A stretch of DNA of 64,000 nucleotides from Pseudonocardia oceani (GTDB lineage Bacteria; Actinomycetota; Actinomycetes; Mycobacteriales; Pseudonocardiaceae): assembly GCF_019263585.2 (NCBI RefSeq), contig NZ_JADQDF010000001.1, forward strand, positions 2,852,001 to 2,916,000. Direction: 5' to 3'. Below are positions 44,280-52,702 of the stretch, piece after piece (positions within the stretch are counted from its first letter, which is position 1; each line of letters starts with the position of its first letter). The translations under genes and the position numbers were made by a program. A model generated the notes under the pieces. The model did not search any database and was not told the DNA's origin. It saw only the letters and a list, made by a program, of their open reading frames with translations.

Positions 44280-45461
44280 GTGCCCGTGTTCGACCCCGCC
44301 GACGTCGGCTTCCTCGCCGACCCCTACCCCGCCTTCGCGCTGCTCAGGGCCCTGGGACCGGTGCACGACCACCCCTCGCTCGGCACCCCCGTCGCGGTCT
44401 CGCACGCGGCCTGCTCGGCGCTGCTGCGGGGGCGCGACCTGGGCCGGATCTGGGCCGACGCCGAGCCGGCCGCCGACTTCGCCGCGTTCAACCTGCTGCA
44501 CCGCAACTCCCTGCTCGAGCGCGAGGGCGAGCCGCACCACCGGCTGCGCGCCGCGGTCGCGGGGGCGTTCAACCGCGGCCACACCGCACGGCTGGAGCCC
44601 TGGGTCCGCGGGCTGGCCGGGCGGCTCGTCGACGACCTGGCGTCCGGCATCGCCGCCGACGGCCGCTCCGACGTGATCTCCGTGCTCGCCGCCGCGCTGC
44701 CCGTGGAGGTCATCGCGGAGCTCCTCGGCGTGCCCGAGCCGGAGCGGTCGGCGCTGCGCGGCTGGTCGAACGCGATCGTGACGATGTACGAGCCCGCGGT
44801 GTCCGATCCTGCTGGCGGCGACGTCCGCCGGGCCGCCGCGGAGCGGGCCTCGGCCGAGTTCGTCGCCGCGCTGCGCGAGCTGGCCGAGCACCGCAGGAGG
44901 CACCCCGGCGAGGACCTGGTGAGCGACCTCGTCGCCGCCGGGATCGACGCCGACGAGCTCGTCGGCACCGCGGCGCTGCTGCTCATGGCGGGCCACGAGG
45001 CCACCGTCAACGTCATCGGCAACGGCGTGCTCGCCCTGCTCCGCCACCCCGCGCAGTGGGAGGTGCTGGCGACGGCGCCGCTCGCGCCCGCGGTGGAGGA
45101 GCTGATCCGCTACGACCCGCCGCTGCAGCTGTTCGAGCGCACGGCCGTCGTCGACACCGAGGTGGCCGGGCACCCCGTCCCCGCGGGCACGCGGATCGCG
45201 GCGCTGCTCGGCGCCGCCGCCCACGACCCCCAGGTGTTCGAGCGCCCCGACGAGCTCGACGTCACGCGCGCCCACAACCCGCACCTGGGGTTCGGGCTCG
45301 GCGTGCACTACTGCCTGGGCGCCCCGCTGGCCCGGCTCGAGGTGGCCGCCGCGCTCGACGCGCTGCGCACCCGGCTGCCCGGCATGGCCCTGGCGGCCGA
45401 GCCGGAGCGGCGGCCGGACTTCGTGATGCGCGGCCTGCGGACGCTGCCCGTCACGGCGTAG
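44280..45461 (+). CDS. cytochrome P450
   Basis: 393 aa from a GTG with GGGAG seven bases upstream. LLMAGHEATVNVIGNGV is the I-helix oxygen-activation motif, with Ala-Thr where Thr-Thr is common. EELIRYDPP is the Glu-x-x-Arg region and HLGFGLGVHYCLGAPLARLE the heme loop with Cys345 as ligand. It is a soluble bacterial-type P450 needing ferredoxin partners, none of which is encoded next to it. Substrate unknown. Its stop overlaps a decayed vapC reading frame. Confidence 0.95.
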   Translation: MPVFDPADVGFLADPYPAFALLRALGPVHDHPSLGTPVAVSHAACSALLRGRDLGRIWADAEPAADFAAFNLLHRNSLLEREGEPHHRLRAAVAGAFNRGHTARLEPWVRGLAGRLVDDLASGIAADGRSDVISVLAAALPVEVIAELLGVPEPERSALRGWSNAIVTMYEPAVSDPAGGDVRRAAAERASAEFVAALRELAEHRRRHPGEDLVSDLVAAGIDADELVGTAALLLMAGHEATVNVIGNGVLALLRHPAQWEVLATAPLAPAVEELIRYDPPLQLFERTAVVDTEVAGHPVPAGTRIAALLGAAAHDPQVFERPDELDVTRAHNPHLGFGLGVHYCLGAPLARLEVAAALDALRTRLPGMALAAEPERRPDFVMRGLRTLPVTA

Positions 45462-45733
45462 TGCATTTCCTGTCCGTGACGCGTCGGCGGGTGCTGCGCG
45501 GTCAGGTCGCGGCGCGCCGGGCCGACGACGCCGTCGACGCCCTGGCCGGGTTCGAGATCACCTGGGCCGACCCGGTCGCCCTGGTCACGCGCATCTGGGA
45601 GCTGCGGGAGAACGTCACGGCCTTCGACGCCGCCTACGTGGCCACCGCCGAGCTACTCGACTGCGACCTGCTCACCGGCGACCACCGGCTGGTGCGCGCG
45701 AGCGGGCCCCGCTGCCGCATCCGGACGCCCTGA
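45461..45733 (+). pseudogene. decayed VapC-like PIN-domain gene, C-terminal remnant
   Basis: About 90 residues in frame from a GTG that overlaps the P450 stop. The end, ENVTAFDAAYVATAELLDCD followed by LLTGDHRLVRA, is the typical last third of a VapC toxin (Asp in FDAAY and GDHRL). The N-terminal strand with the first catalytic Asp and the antitoxin gene are missing. The last 81 bases overlap the convergent DUF4328 gene. It is therefore probably a remnant rather than an active toxin. Confidence 0.65.
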
Positions 45734-46642
45734 CCCGGTCCCGGTCACCCGGACCAGCAGCTCGCGCCGGTCGGACCGGGCCGGGGCGAGCAGGCGGGTG
45801 AGGTGCCCGACCAGCACCGCGGTGACCCCCGCGGTGGCGGCGGCGAGCACGTCGAGCAGGGCGTGCAGGAGCACCCCGTCGGCGCGGGCCTGCACGCCGG
45901 TGCGCAGGCCCCACAGCAGCACCACCGCCGACAGCACGACGCCCGCGACCCACAGGCCCCACCACACGAGCACCAGCCGCGACGGGCGCGGCCGCTCGCC
46001 GGCCGGGCGCCGCAGGGCGGTGTGCTCGATCTCGGCGAGCACCGCCCCCGGGACGGCGAGGTTCACCCCCGGCACCACCCACCCGACGACGACGTCGCGC
46101 GTGCGGCGCGACGGCACGACCCCCGCGCCCGCGGCGGCGGCCGCCGCGGCCCGCGCCGACCACAGCACCACGAGAGCCCCCGCGAGCACCGTCATGATCG
46201 GCGCGATCGTGCCCGCCGAGAGCACCAGCGCGTCGGACGCGGCCACCACGGGTCCGCTCAGGGCGTCGGCGCGGCTGGCCAGCAGCAGCACGTAGCGCCA
46301 CACCTCGGCGCCCGCGGCGACCAGCGCCACCGCCGCCGTGGCCCACAGCAGCGGGACGGCGGTGCCCGCCGTGGCGCGCGCCGCGGTGAGCGGCGCGGCG
46401 CCGTCGGGGCCGGTGGCGCGCACCCAGGGCAGCGCGGGGTAGCCGCCGCGCTGGGGCCGCGGGCGCGGCGGCCCGGCGTAGGGCGGGCGCGGCACGGGCA
46501 CCACGGGCGGGGTCCCGGGCGTCGGCGGGGACGCGACCCACTCCAGCGCCGCCAGGTACCGGCCGCAGTACGGGCAGAACGGTCCGGCGCCGGGCGCGGA
46601 CGTCCGGCGGCACCGGGGGCAGGTCTGCGGCGCGGGGGGCAC
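45653..46642 (-). CDS. DUF4328-type membrane protein with N-terminal zinc ribbon
   Basis: 329 aa from a GTG. Two Cys pairs at the N-terminus (TCPRCRRTSAPG and FCPYCGRYL) form a zinc ribbon. A Pro-rich linker is followed by six helices with RTRDVVVGWVVPGVNLAVPG, the DUF4328 signature, and LVLVWWGLWVAGVVLS. Function unknown. The start lies 7 bases from the rhodanese stop, on the same strand. Its 3' end runs into the vapC remnant. Confidence 0.8.
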   Translation of the reverse strand: MPPAPQTCPRCRRTSAPGAGPFCPYCGRYLAALEWVASPPTPGTPPVVPVPRPPYAGPPRPRPQRGGYPALPWVRATGPDGAAPLTAARATAGTAVPLLWATAAVALVAAGAEVWRYVLLLASRADALSGPVVAASDALVLSAGTIAPIMTVLAGALVVLWSARAAAAAAAGAGVVPSRRTRDVVVGWVVPGVNLAVPGAVLAEIEHTALRRPAGERPRPSRLVLVWWGLWVAGVVLSAVVLLWGLRTGVQARADGVLLHALLDVLAAATAGVTAVLVGHLTRLLAPARSDRRELLVRVTGTGSGRPDAAAGPARAHQPVVAGEQVAVE

Positions 46643-46649
46643 CGGCGGG

Positions 46650-46973
46650 CTAGACGATCGCCGGGGCCGCGCCGCCCTCGGCGACGACCGGGCGGCCCTG
46701 CGCGGCCCAGACCTGCATGCCGCCCTCGACGTTGACCGCCGGGTGGCCCTGCGCGGCCAGGTACTGCACGACCTGCGCCGAGCGGCCGCCGGAGCGGCAG
46801 ACCACGTAGAGCGGGTCGTCGGCGGGCACCTCGGCGATGCGCGCGACGAGCTGGGACATCGGCAGGTGCCGCGCGCCGGGGGCGTGCCCGGCGTCCCACT
46901 CGTCGATCTCGCGGACGTCGAGCATCGCGGCGTCGTCGGGGACCCCGGTCACCGGTACGGAAGGAACGCTCAT
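46650..46973 (-). CDS. single-domain rhodanese-like sulfurtransferase
   Basis: 107 aa from an ATG. MLDVREIDEWDAGHAPGARH and the active-site loop VVCRSGGRSAQVVQYL with Cys59 as sulfur-carrying residue, then NVEGGMQVWAAQG, define a GlpE-type rhodanese. It moves sulfane sulfur to thiol or cyanide acceptors in the cytoplasm. It probably shares a transcript with the DUF4328 gene. Confidence 0.92.
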   Translation of the reverse strand: MSVPSVPVTGVPDDAAMLDVREIDEWDAGHAPGARHLPMSQLVARIAEVPADDPLYVVCRSGGRSAQVVQYLAAQGHPAVNVEGGMQVWAAQGRPVVAEGGAAPAIV

Positions 46974-47031
46974 GCGTCCGATCCTCCCACGCGGGCCGGT
47001 CAGGACCCGGTGAGGACGGACCGGTGCCCGA

Positions 47032-48651
47032 TCAGTGCCGGACGGCCTTCTCCGACCCCGCGCCGGTCAGCGACCGGACCTCCATCTCGGCGAACTTGGC
47101 GTGGTCGAAGTTGCGCGACCCGCCGACGAAGGTGCCGATGATCCCCAGTAGGAACGACAGCGGGATCGACACGATGCCCGGGTTCTCCAGCGGGAAGTAG
47201 TCGAACCCGCCGCCGGGCAGGATCACGCTCTTCGGCCCGGACACCACCGGGGAGAAGACGATGAGCAGCACGCAGCTCGCCAGGCCGCCGTAGATGCTGA
47301 ACAGGGCGCCCATCGTGTTGAACCGCTTCCAGAACAGCGAGTACAGGATGGTCGGCAGGTTCGCCGACGCGGCCACGGCGAACGCCAGCGCCACCAGGAA
47401 CGCGATGTTGATGCCGTTGACCAGGATCCCGCCGACGATCGCGACCGCGCCGACGACGATCGCCGTCATCCGCGCGACGCGCACCTCCGCGTCCGGCGAC
47501 GCCTCGCCGCGCTTGATCACGTTGGCGTACACGTCGTGGGCGAAGGAGGCCGACGCCGTGATCGTCAGCCCGGCGACGACCGCCAGGATCGTGGCGAACG
47601 CGACCGCGGAGATGATGCCGAGCAGGATCTCGCCGCCGAGCTGGAACGCCAGCAGCGGCGCCGCGGAGTTGGCGCCGCCCGGCGCGGCCGCGATGGTGCC
47701 CGGCCCGACCAGGGCGGCCGCCCCGTAGCCCAGGACGAGGGTGAACAGGTAGAACACGCCGATCAGCCAGATCGCCCAGACCACCGAGCGGCGGGCGTCC
47801 TTGGCCGTGGGCACGGTGTAGAAGCGCATGAGGATGTGCGGCAGGCCCGCGGTGCCCAGCACCAGCGCGAGGCCGAGGGAGATGAAGTCGATCGGGTTCG
47901 TGTACTGCAGGCCCGGGTCGAGCAGCGCCTCACCGCGCTCCGGGCTGTTCTCGACCGCGCGCCCGAGCAGCTCGGACAGGTTGAACCCGACGATGCCCAG
48001 CACCCACGCCGTCATCACCGCGGCGCCGACGATCAGCAGCGCCGCCTTGATGATCTGCACGTACGTGGTGCCCTTCATGCCGCCCACGAGCACGTAGACG
48101 ATCATCAGGACCCCGACGACGGCGATGACGACGCTCTGCCCGAGGCGGTTGGTGTTGGGGATCTGCAGCAGCAGCGCGATCAGCCCGCCCGCGCCGGCCA
48201 TCTGGGCGAGCAGGTAGAAGAACGACACCACCAGCGTGGACGTGGCCGCGGCCGCGCGGACGGGCCGCTGCCGCATCCGGAACGCCAGGACGTCGCCCAT
48301 CGTGAACTTGCCGGTGTTGCGCAGGAGCTCGGCCACCAGCAGCAGCGCGACGAGCCACGCCACCAGGAAGCCGATGGAGTAGAGGAAGCCGTCGTAGCCG
48401 TTGAGCGCGATCGCCCCGGCGATGCCCAGGAACGACGCCGCGGAGAGGTAGTCCCCCGCGATCGCGACGCCGTTCTGCGGGCCGGTGAACGAGCGCCCGG
48501 CGGCGTAGTAGTCGGATGCAGACCGGTTGGTGCGGCTCGCGCGGTACACGAAGAACAGCGTGACCAGCACGAACGCGGCGAAGATGCCGATGTTGAGCCC
48601 GACGTTGCCGACCTGGGTCGAATCCGTCTGACCGGTCTGCGCAGGCACCAT
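47032..48651 (-). CDS. sodium/solute symporter, acetate (ActP)-type, copy 2
   Basis: 539 aa from the ATG at 48651, which overlaps the DUF485 stop by one base. GRSFTGPQNGVAIAGDYLSA, FTMGDVLAFRMRQRPVR, LVGGMKGTTYVQI, PHILMRFYTVPTAKDARRS and SASFAHDVYANVIKRGE identify a cation-acetate symporter of about 13 helices. The pairing DUF485-actP is the classic acetate-uptake operon. A long frame upstream of the ATG overlaps DUF485 and is not part of the gene. Confidence 0.95.
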   Translation of the reverse strand: MVPAQTGQTDSTQVGNVGLNIGIFAAFVLVTLFFVYRASRTNRSASDYYAAGRSFTGPQNGVAIAGDYLSAASFLGIAGAIALNGYDGFLYSIGFLVAWLVALLLVAELLRNTGKFTMGDVLAFRMRQRPVRAAAATSTLVVSFFYLLAQMAGAGGLIALLLQIPNTNRLGQSVVIAVVGVLMIVYVLVGGMKGTTYVQIIKAALLIVGAAVMTAWVLGIVGFNLSELLGRAVENSPERGEALLDPGLQYTNPIDFISLGLALVLGTAGLPHILMRFYTVPTAKDARRSVVWAIWLIGVFYLFTLVLGYGAAALVGPGTIAAAPGGANSAAPLLAFQLGGEILLGIISAVAFATILAVVAGLTITASASFAHDVYANVIKRGEASPDAEVRVARMTAIVVGAVAIVGGILVNGINIAFLVALAFAVAASANLPTILYSLFWKRFNTMGALFSIYGGLASCVLLIVFSPVVSGPKSVILPGGGFDYFPLENPGIVSIPLSFLLGIIGTFVGGSRNFDHAKFAEMEVRSLTGAGSEKAVRH

Positions 48652-48983
48652 CAGCGATGGCCCTCCACGCGGAGGCGCAGACGCTCGGCCGCGGGGTCGA
48701 GGTGCTTGTTCGCGTAGCGGACGTACACGGTGGTGATCACGAACGTGGTGACGAACTGCAGCAGGCCGATGACCAGCCCGACGTTGATGTTGCCGGCGAC
48801 CTTGATCGCCATGAAGTCGCGCGCGTAGGACGCCAGCAGCACGTAGGCCAGGTACCAGACCAGGAACGCCGCGCTCATCGGGAAGACGAAGCGCCGCAGC
48901 CGCGACCGCAGGTCGGCGAACTCCGCGCTGTCCTGCACCTCTTCGTAGACGGTCCTCGTCGATCGTTCGCCGACAGTGCTCAC
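48651..48983 (-). CDS. DUF485 small membrane protein, symporter partner
   Basis: 110 aa from a GTG with GGGAGG 7 bases upstream. EEVQDSAEFADLRSRLRRF precedes two helices, MSAAFLVWYLAYVLLASYA and VGLVIGLLQFVTTFVITTVYV, and the YVRYANKHLDPAAERLR end. This is DUF485 (YjcH type), which in E. coli is encoded just before actP, as here. It probably assists the adjacent acetate symporter. Confidence 0.92.
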   Translation of the reverse strand: MSTVGERSTRTVYEEVQDSAEFADLRSRLRRFVFPMSAAFLVWYLAYVLLASYARDFMAIKVAGNINVGLVIGLLQFVTTFVITTVYVRYANKHLDPAAERLRLRVEGHR

Positions 48984-49101
48984 GTCGGTCCCTCCCGGTC
49001 GTCCTGCGCAAGCCCGTGCGGCCCCCACTACCACTTCGAACGAGGCCGCGACCACACGGGAACGTGGAGATACTCCAACGGGTGGGTGTGGGCCGCAACA
49101 C

Positions 49102-50853
49102 CTAACGCAGCGTGCGGTTCTCCCCGTCGGCCAGACGGTCGCGGCTGAGCCCCAGGCGCTCGGGAGCGTGCAGCCGGAGCAGGATCTGGTCGACGTCCGT
49201 CGGCCGGCGGTCGCGGGTGAGCAGGCTGACGACCACCATCGTCAGGAACGCGGCGGGGACGCTGACGATCGCCGGGCGGTACAGCAGCACGCCGAGCGCG
49301 CCCTGCTCGCCGAACCCCGCGAGGCTGACGGCCACCGCACCCGCCGACAGCAGCCCGCCGACGAGCACGCCCGCCACCGCGCCGCGGTCGGTGAGCCCGC
49401 GCCACCAGATGCCCAGCACGAGCAGCGGGCAGAACGTCGACGCCGCCACGGCGAAGACCAGCGCCACGGCCTCGGAGAAGTCGAGCCGGCTCACACCCAG
49501 CGCGAGCCCGAGCGGCACGAGCCCGGCGAGGACGGCGGCGAGCCGGAAGTCGCGCACGCGCCGCCGCTTGAACACGTCGGTGGACAGCACCCCGGCCACG
49601 CTGACGATCAGGCCCGAGGACGTCGACAGGAACGCCGCCCACGCCCCGGCCGCGACGAACGCGCCGACCAGGATCCCGGCCCACCCGCTGCCGAGCACCG
49701 CGGTGGGCAGCAGCAGCACGGCCGCGTCGGTCTCGCCGCTGACGAGCAGCTGCGGGGTGTAGAGCCGCGACAGCGCCCCGAGCACGGTGACCGTGATGTA
49801 GAAGCCGCCGAGCAGCGCGAGCACGACGACCGCGCTGCGGCGGGCGGTGCGGCCGTCGGGGTTGGTGTAGAAGCGCACGAGCACGTGCGGCAGGCCCATC
49901 GTGCCGAGGAACGTGGCGATGATCAGCGAGTACGTCGCCAGCAGCCCGTTCTGGCGGCCCTCGGGGAACGGCGTCACCCAGTCGGCGTCGGCGGCGGGGG
50001 CGCCCGCGACCACCGGCACCGGGGTGCCGCCCTCGAAGCCGAGGGTCGACCCGGACCGGACGGAGTGCAGCCCGGGCTGCCAGTCGAGCACCGCGCCGCG
50101 CACGTCGATGCCGTCGACGCCGCCGGTGGCGACGACCGCGGTGGGCACCCGGACGTCGAGCAGGACGTCGGTGCGGATGTCGACGGTGGTGGCGGCGGGG
50201 AACTCCGGCGGGGCGGGGCGGTCGAACTCGCGGGCGTCGCCGAGGAAGTAGGCGATGGCGATGATCGCCGGCAGCGCGACGGCGGAGAGCTTGAGCCAGT
50301 ACTGGAAGGCCTGCACGAACGTGATCGACCGCATCCCGCCCAGCGCCACCGTCAGGACGACGACGACCCCCGCGGCGAGCACCCCCATCCACGACGGCAG
50401 CCCGGTGACGATCGTGACCGTGAGCCCCGCGCCCTGGAACTGCGGCAGCACGTAGAGCCAGCCGATGAGCAGTACGAACCCGGTGCACACGCGGCGCAGG
50501 AGCGGCGAGGCCAGCCGGGCCTCGGCGAAGTCGGGCACCGTGTACGCCCCCGACCGGCGCAGCGGCGCGGCCACGAACAGCACCAGCGCCAGGTAGCCCG
50601 CGGTGAACCCGACGGGGTACCAGAGCGCGTCGACCCCGTCGCGCAGGATCAGGCCGGCCACGCCCAGGAACGACGCCGCCGACAGGTACTCCCCCGAGAT
50701 CGCCCCGGCGTTCGCGGCGGGGCCGACCGAGCGCGAGGCCACGAGGAAGTCCGACGTGCTGCGCGTGACCCGCACGCCGATCGCGCCGATCACCGCCGAG
50801 GTGACCGCGACGGCGAGCATGGCGGCCAGCGCGACGATGCCGCCCGTACTCAC
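49102..50853 (-). CDS. sodium/solute symporter with extracytoplasmic insert, copy 3
   Basis: 583 aa from a GTG. SRSVGPAANAGAISGEYLSA is the helix-1 signature, YTVPDFAEARLASPLLRRV and LGGMRSITFVQAFQYWLKL are typical, and MGLPHVLVRFYTNPDGRTARRS matches the other copies. Between helices 6 and 7 lies a segment of about 100 residues (about 200-300) with VDIRTDVLLDVRVPTAVVA and LDWQPGLHSVRSGSTLGFEG. That segment is absent from copies 1 and 2 and predicted outside the membrane. It is a close tandem paralogue of copy 4, sharing a 90-base identical block. Carboxylate uptake is likely. Confidence 0.9.
   Translation of the reverse strand: MSTGGIVALAAMLAVAVTSAVIGAIGVRVTRSTSDFLVASRSVGPAANAGAISGEYLSAASFLGVAGLILRDGVDALWYPVGFTAGYLALVLFVAAPLRRSGAYTVPDFAEARLASPLLRRVCTGFVLLIGWLYVLPQFQGAGLTVTIVTGLPSWMGVLAAGVVVVLTVALGGMRSITFVQAFQYWLKLSAVALPAIIAIAYFLGDAREFDRPAPPEFPAATTVDIRTDVLLDVRVPTAVVATGGVDGIDVRGAVLDWQPGLHSVRSGSTLGFEGGTPVPVVAGAPAADADWVTPFPEGRQNGLLATYSLIIATFLGTMGLPHVLVRFYTNPDGRTARRSAVVVLALLGGFYITVTVLGALSRLYTPQLLVSGETDAAVLLLPTAVLGSGWAGILVGAFVAAGAWAAFLSTSSGLIVSVAGVLSTDVFKRRRVRDFRLAAVLAGLVPLGLALGVSRLDFSEAVALVFAVAASTFCPLLVLGIWWRGLTDRGAVAGVLVGGLLSAGAVAVSLAGFGEQGALGVLLYRPAIVSVPAAFLTMVVVSLLTRDRRPTDVDQILLRLHAPERLGLSRDRLADGENRTLR
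50513..50602. repeat. 90-base block identical to 52356-52445 (symporter paralogues)
   Basis: The sequence here, coding for the SGAYTVPDFAEARLA region of copy 3, is identical base for base to 52356-52445 in copy 4. The flanks differ, including at third codon positions. Confidence 0.85.
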
Positions 50854-50950
50854 CCCGTCACCCGATCGGGGAGGGTGGGGGGCGACATGGAGCCACTATG
50901 GCAAGCCGGACCACGTCCGGTCATCACCAGGCCCCCCGAACGGGTGGTGC

Positions 50951-52702
50951 TCACGCCGGATCGGGGTCGGGGTCGTCGTCGATCCGGTCGTGGGTGAGCC
51001 CGAGCCGCTCGGGGGCGTGCAGCCGCAGCAGGGCGCGGTCGACGTCGGCCGGCACCTCGTCGCGGGTGAGGCGGCTCACCAGCACCATCGTCAGGAACGC
51101 GGCGGGCACGGTGACGGCCGCGGGTCGGTTGAGCAGGACGCCCAGCCAGCCGGCGGGAGGCGTCGCGAACAGCGACACCGCCGTGCTGAGGCCCGACAGC
51201 CCGCCGCCCACCAGCAGCCCGGCGACGGCCCCGCGGGCGGTGAGCCCCCGCCACCAGATGCCCAGCACGAGCAGCGGGCAGAACGTCGACGCGGCGACGG
51301 CGAACACGAGCGGCACGGTGAGCGAGAAGTCCAGGCGCGTGACCGACAGCGCGAGCGCCAGCGGCACGACGGTCGACAGGACGGCCGCGAAGCGGAAGTC
51401 GCGCCACCGGCCGGGCAGCACGTCGGTGAACAGCACCCCGGCCAGGCTCACGACGATCCCGGACGACGTGGAGAGGAACGCGGCCGCGGCGCCGGCCGCG
51501 ACCAGCCCGCCCAGCAGCCACCCCGCCGGGCCCTGCCCGAGCGCGGCGACCGGCACGAGCAGCACCGCCGCGTCGGTCTGCCCGCTGACCAGCAGCTGCG
51601 GGGTGTAGAGCCGCGACAGCGCCCCGAGCAGGATGACCAGGACGTAGAAGCCGCCGATCATCGCCAGCACGATCACGGTGGTGCGGCGCGCCGCCCGGCC
51701 GTCGGGGTTGGTGTAGAAGCGCACGAGCACGTGCGGCAGGCCCATCGTGCCGAGGAACCCGGCGATGAGGATCGAGTAGATCTCCAGGAGCTGGTCGGGG
51801 CGGTCGCCCGACATCGGCTCGAGCCACTCGCGGTCGGTGCCCGGCGCGCCCAGCACCGTCGGCACCGGGGTGCCTGCGGGGAACACGAGGGTGGTCCCGG
51901 CGCGCACCTCGTGCGGCCCCGGCGCCCAGTCGAGCGCGCCCTGGACCGGCGCGCCGTCGACCTCCCCGGTGGCGTCGAGGCGCACCGGCTCGGTGACCTG
52001 CAGGACCGCGTCGGTGCGGATGCCCACGGTGGTGTCGGCGGGGAAGGCGGGCGCCGTCGGCCGGTCGAAGGAGTGCCCGGCGCCCAGGAAGACGCCGAGC
52101 ACGACGATCGCGGGCACGAGCAGCGCCGTCAGCTTGAGCCAGTACTGGAACGCCTGGACGAAGGTGATCGAGCGCATCCCGCCGCCGACCACGGTGAGCA
52201 GGACGACGACCCCGGCCGCGGCCACCCCGCTCCAGGCGGGCAGCGTGGTCAGAGTGGTGAGCGCGAGGCCTGCGCCCTGTAGCTGCGGCAGGAGGTAGAG
52301 CCACCCGATGACCACCACGATCACCGTGCACAGCCGGCGCAGCACGGGCGAGGCGAGCCGGGCCTCGGCGAAGTCGGGCACCGTGTACGCCCCCGACCGG
52401 CGCAGCGGCGCGGCCACGAACAGCACCAGCGCCAGGTAGCCCGCGACGAACGCGACCGGGTACCAGAGCGCGTCGGCGCCCTCGCGCAGGATCAGCCCCG
52501 CGATGCCGAGGAACGACGCCGCCGAGAGGTACTCCCCGGAGATGGCGCTCGCGTTCGCGACCGGCCCGACCGTGCGCGAGGCCACGAGGAAGTCCGACGT
52601 GCTGCGCGCGACCCGCACGCCGTAGGAGCCGATCACCGCCGAGACGATCCCGACGAGCCCGATCGCCACGAGCGCGTACTGCGCCGAGGGGGTCACCGGC
52701 AC
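50951..52702 (-). CDS. sodium/solute symporter with extracytoplasmic insert, copy 4
   Basis: 583 aa from a GTG that directly follows the TAG of the upstream gene, so the two are coupled. SRTVGPVANASAISGEYLSA, YTVPDFAEARLASPVLRRL, GGGMRSITFVQAFQYWLKL and MGLPHVLVRFYTNPDGRAARR mirror copy 3, as does the loop insert (RTDAVLQVTEPVRLDATGEV and LDWAPGPHEVRAGTTLVFPA). A C-terminal cytoplasmic part, DVDRALLRLHAPERLGL, is shared as well. The upstream partner carries a two-helix small-subunit-like domain. Confidence 0.9.
   Translation of the reverse strand: MPVTPSAQYALVAIGLVGIVSAVIGSYGVRVARSTSDFLVASRTVGPVANASAISGEYLSAASFLGIAGLILREGADALWYPVAFVAGYLALVLFVAAPLRRSGAYTVPDFAEARLASPVLRRLCTVIVVVIGWLYLLPQLQGAGLALTTLTTLPAWSGVAAAGVVVLLTVVGGGMRSITFVQAFQYWLKLTALLVPAIVVLGVFLGAGHSFDRPTAPAFPADTTVGIRTDAVLQVTEPVRLDATGEVDGAPVQGALDWAPGPHEVRAGTTLVFPAGTPVPTVLGAPGTDREWLEPMSGDRPDQLLEIYSILIAGFLGTMGLPHVLVRFYTNPDGRAARRTTVIVLAMIGGFYVLVILLGALSRLYTPQLLVSGQTDAAVLLVPVAALGQGPAGWLLGGLVAAGAAAAFLSTSSGIVVSLAGVLFTDVLPGRWRDFRFAAVLSTVVPLALALSVTRLDFSLTVPLVFAVAASTFCPLLVLGIWWRGLTARGAVAGLLVGGGLSGLSTAVSLFATPPAGWLGVLLNRPAAVTVPAAFLTMVLVSRLTRDEVPADVDRALLRLHAPERLGLTHDRIDDDPDPDPA
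52356..52445. repeat. 90-base block identical to 50513-50602 (symporter paralogues)
   Basis: Second member of the identical pair, within copy 4, coding for the same SGAYTVPDFAEARLA region. Identity at silent positions suggests recent conversion or duplication rather than protein-level constraint alone. Confidence 0.85.

Noticed and set aside
49065..49077. TGGAGATACTCCA palindrome upstream of the DUF485-actP pair, a possible LytTR or other operator
   Set aside because: Arms are only five bases, and no second copy was found before the other symporters. Too weak to list as a site.
50906..50920. CCGGAC-CAC-GTCCGG palindrome in the gap between symporter copies 4 and 3
   Set aside because: Short GC-rich palindromes are expected by chance here. 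It could be a terminator or operator, but nothing decides.
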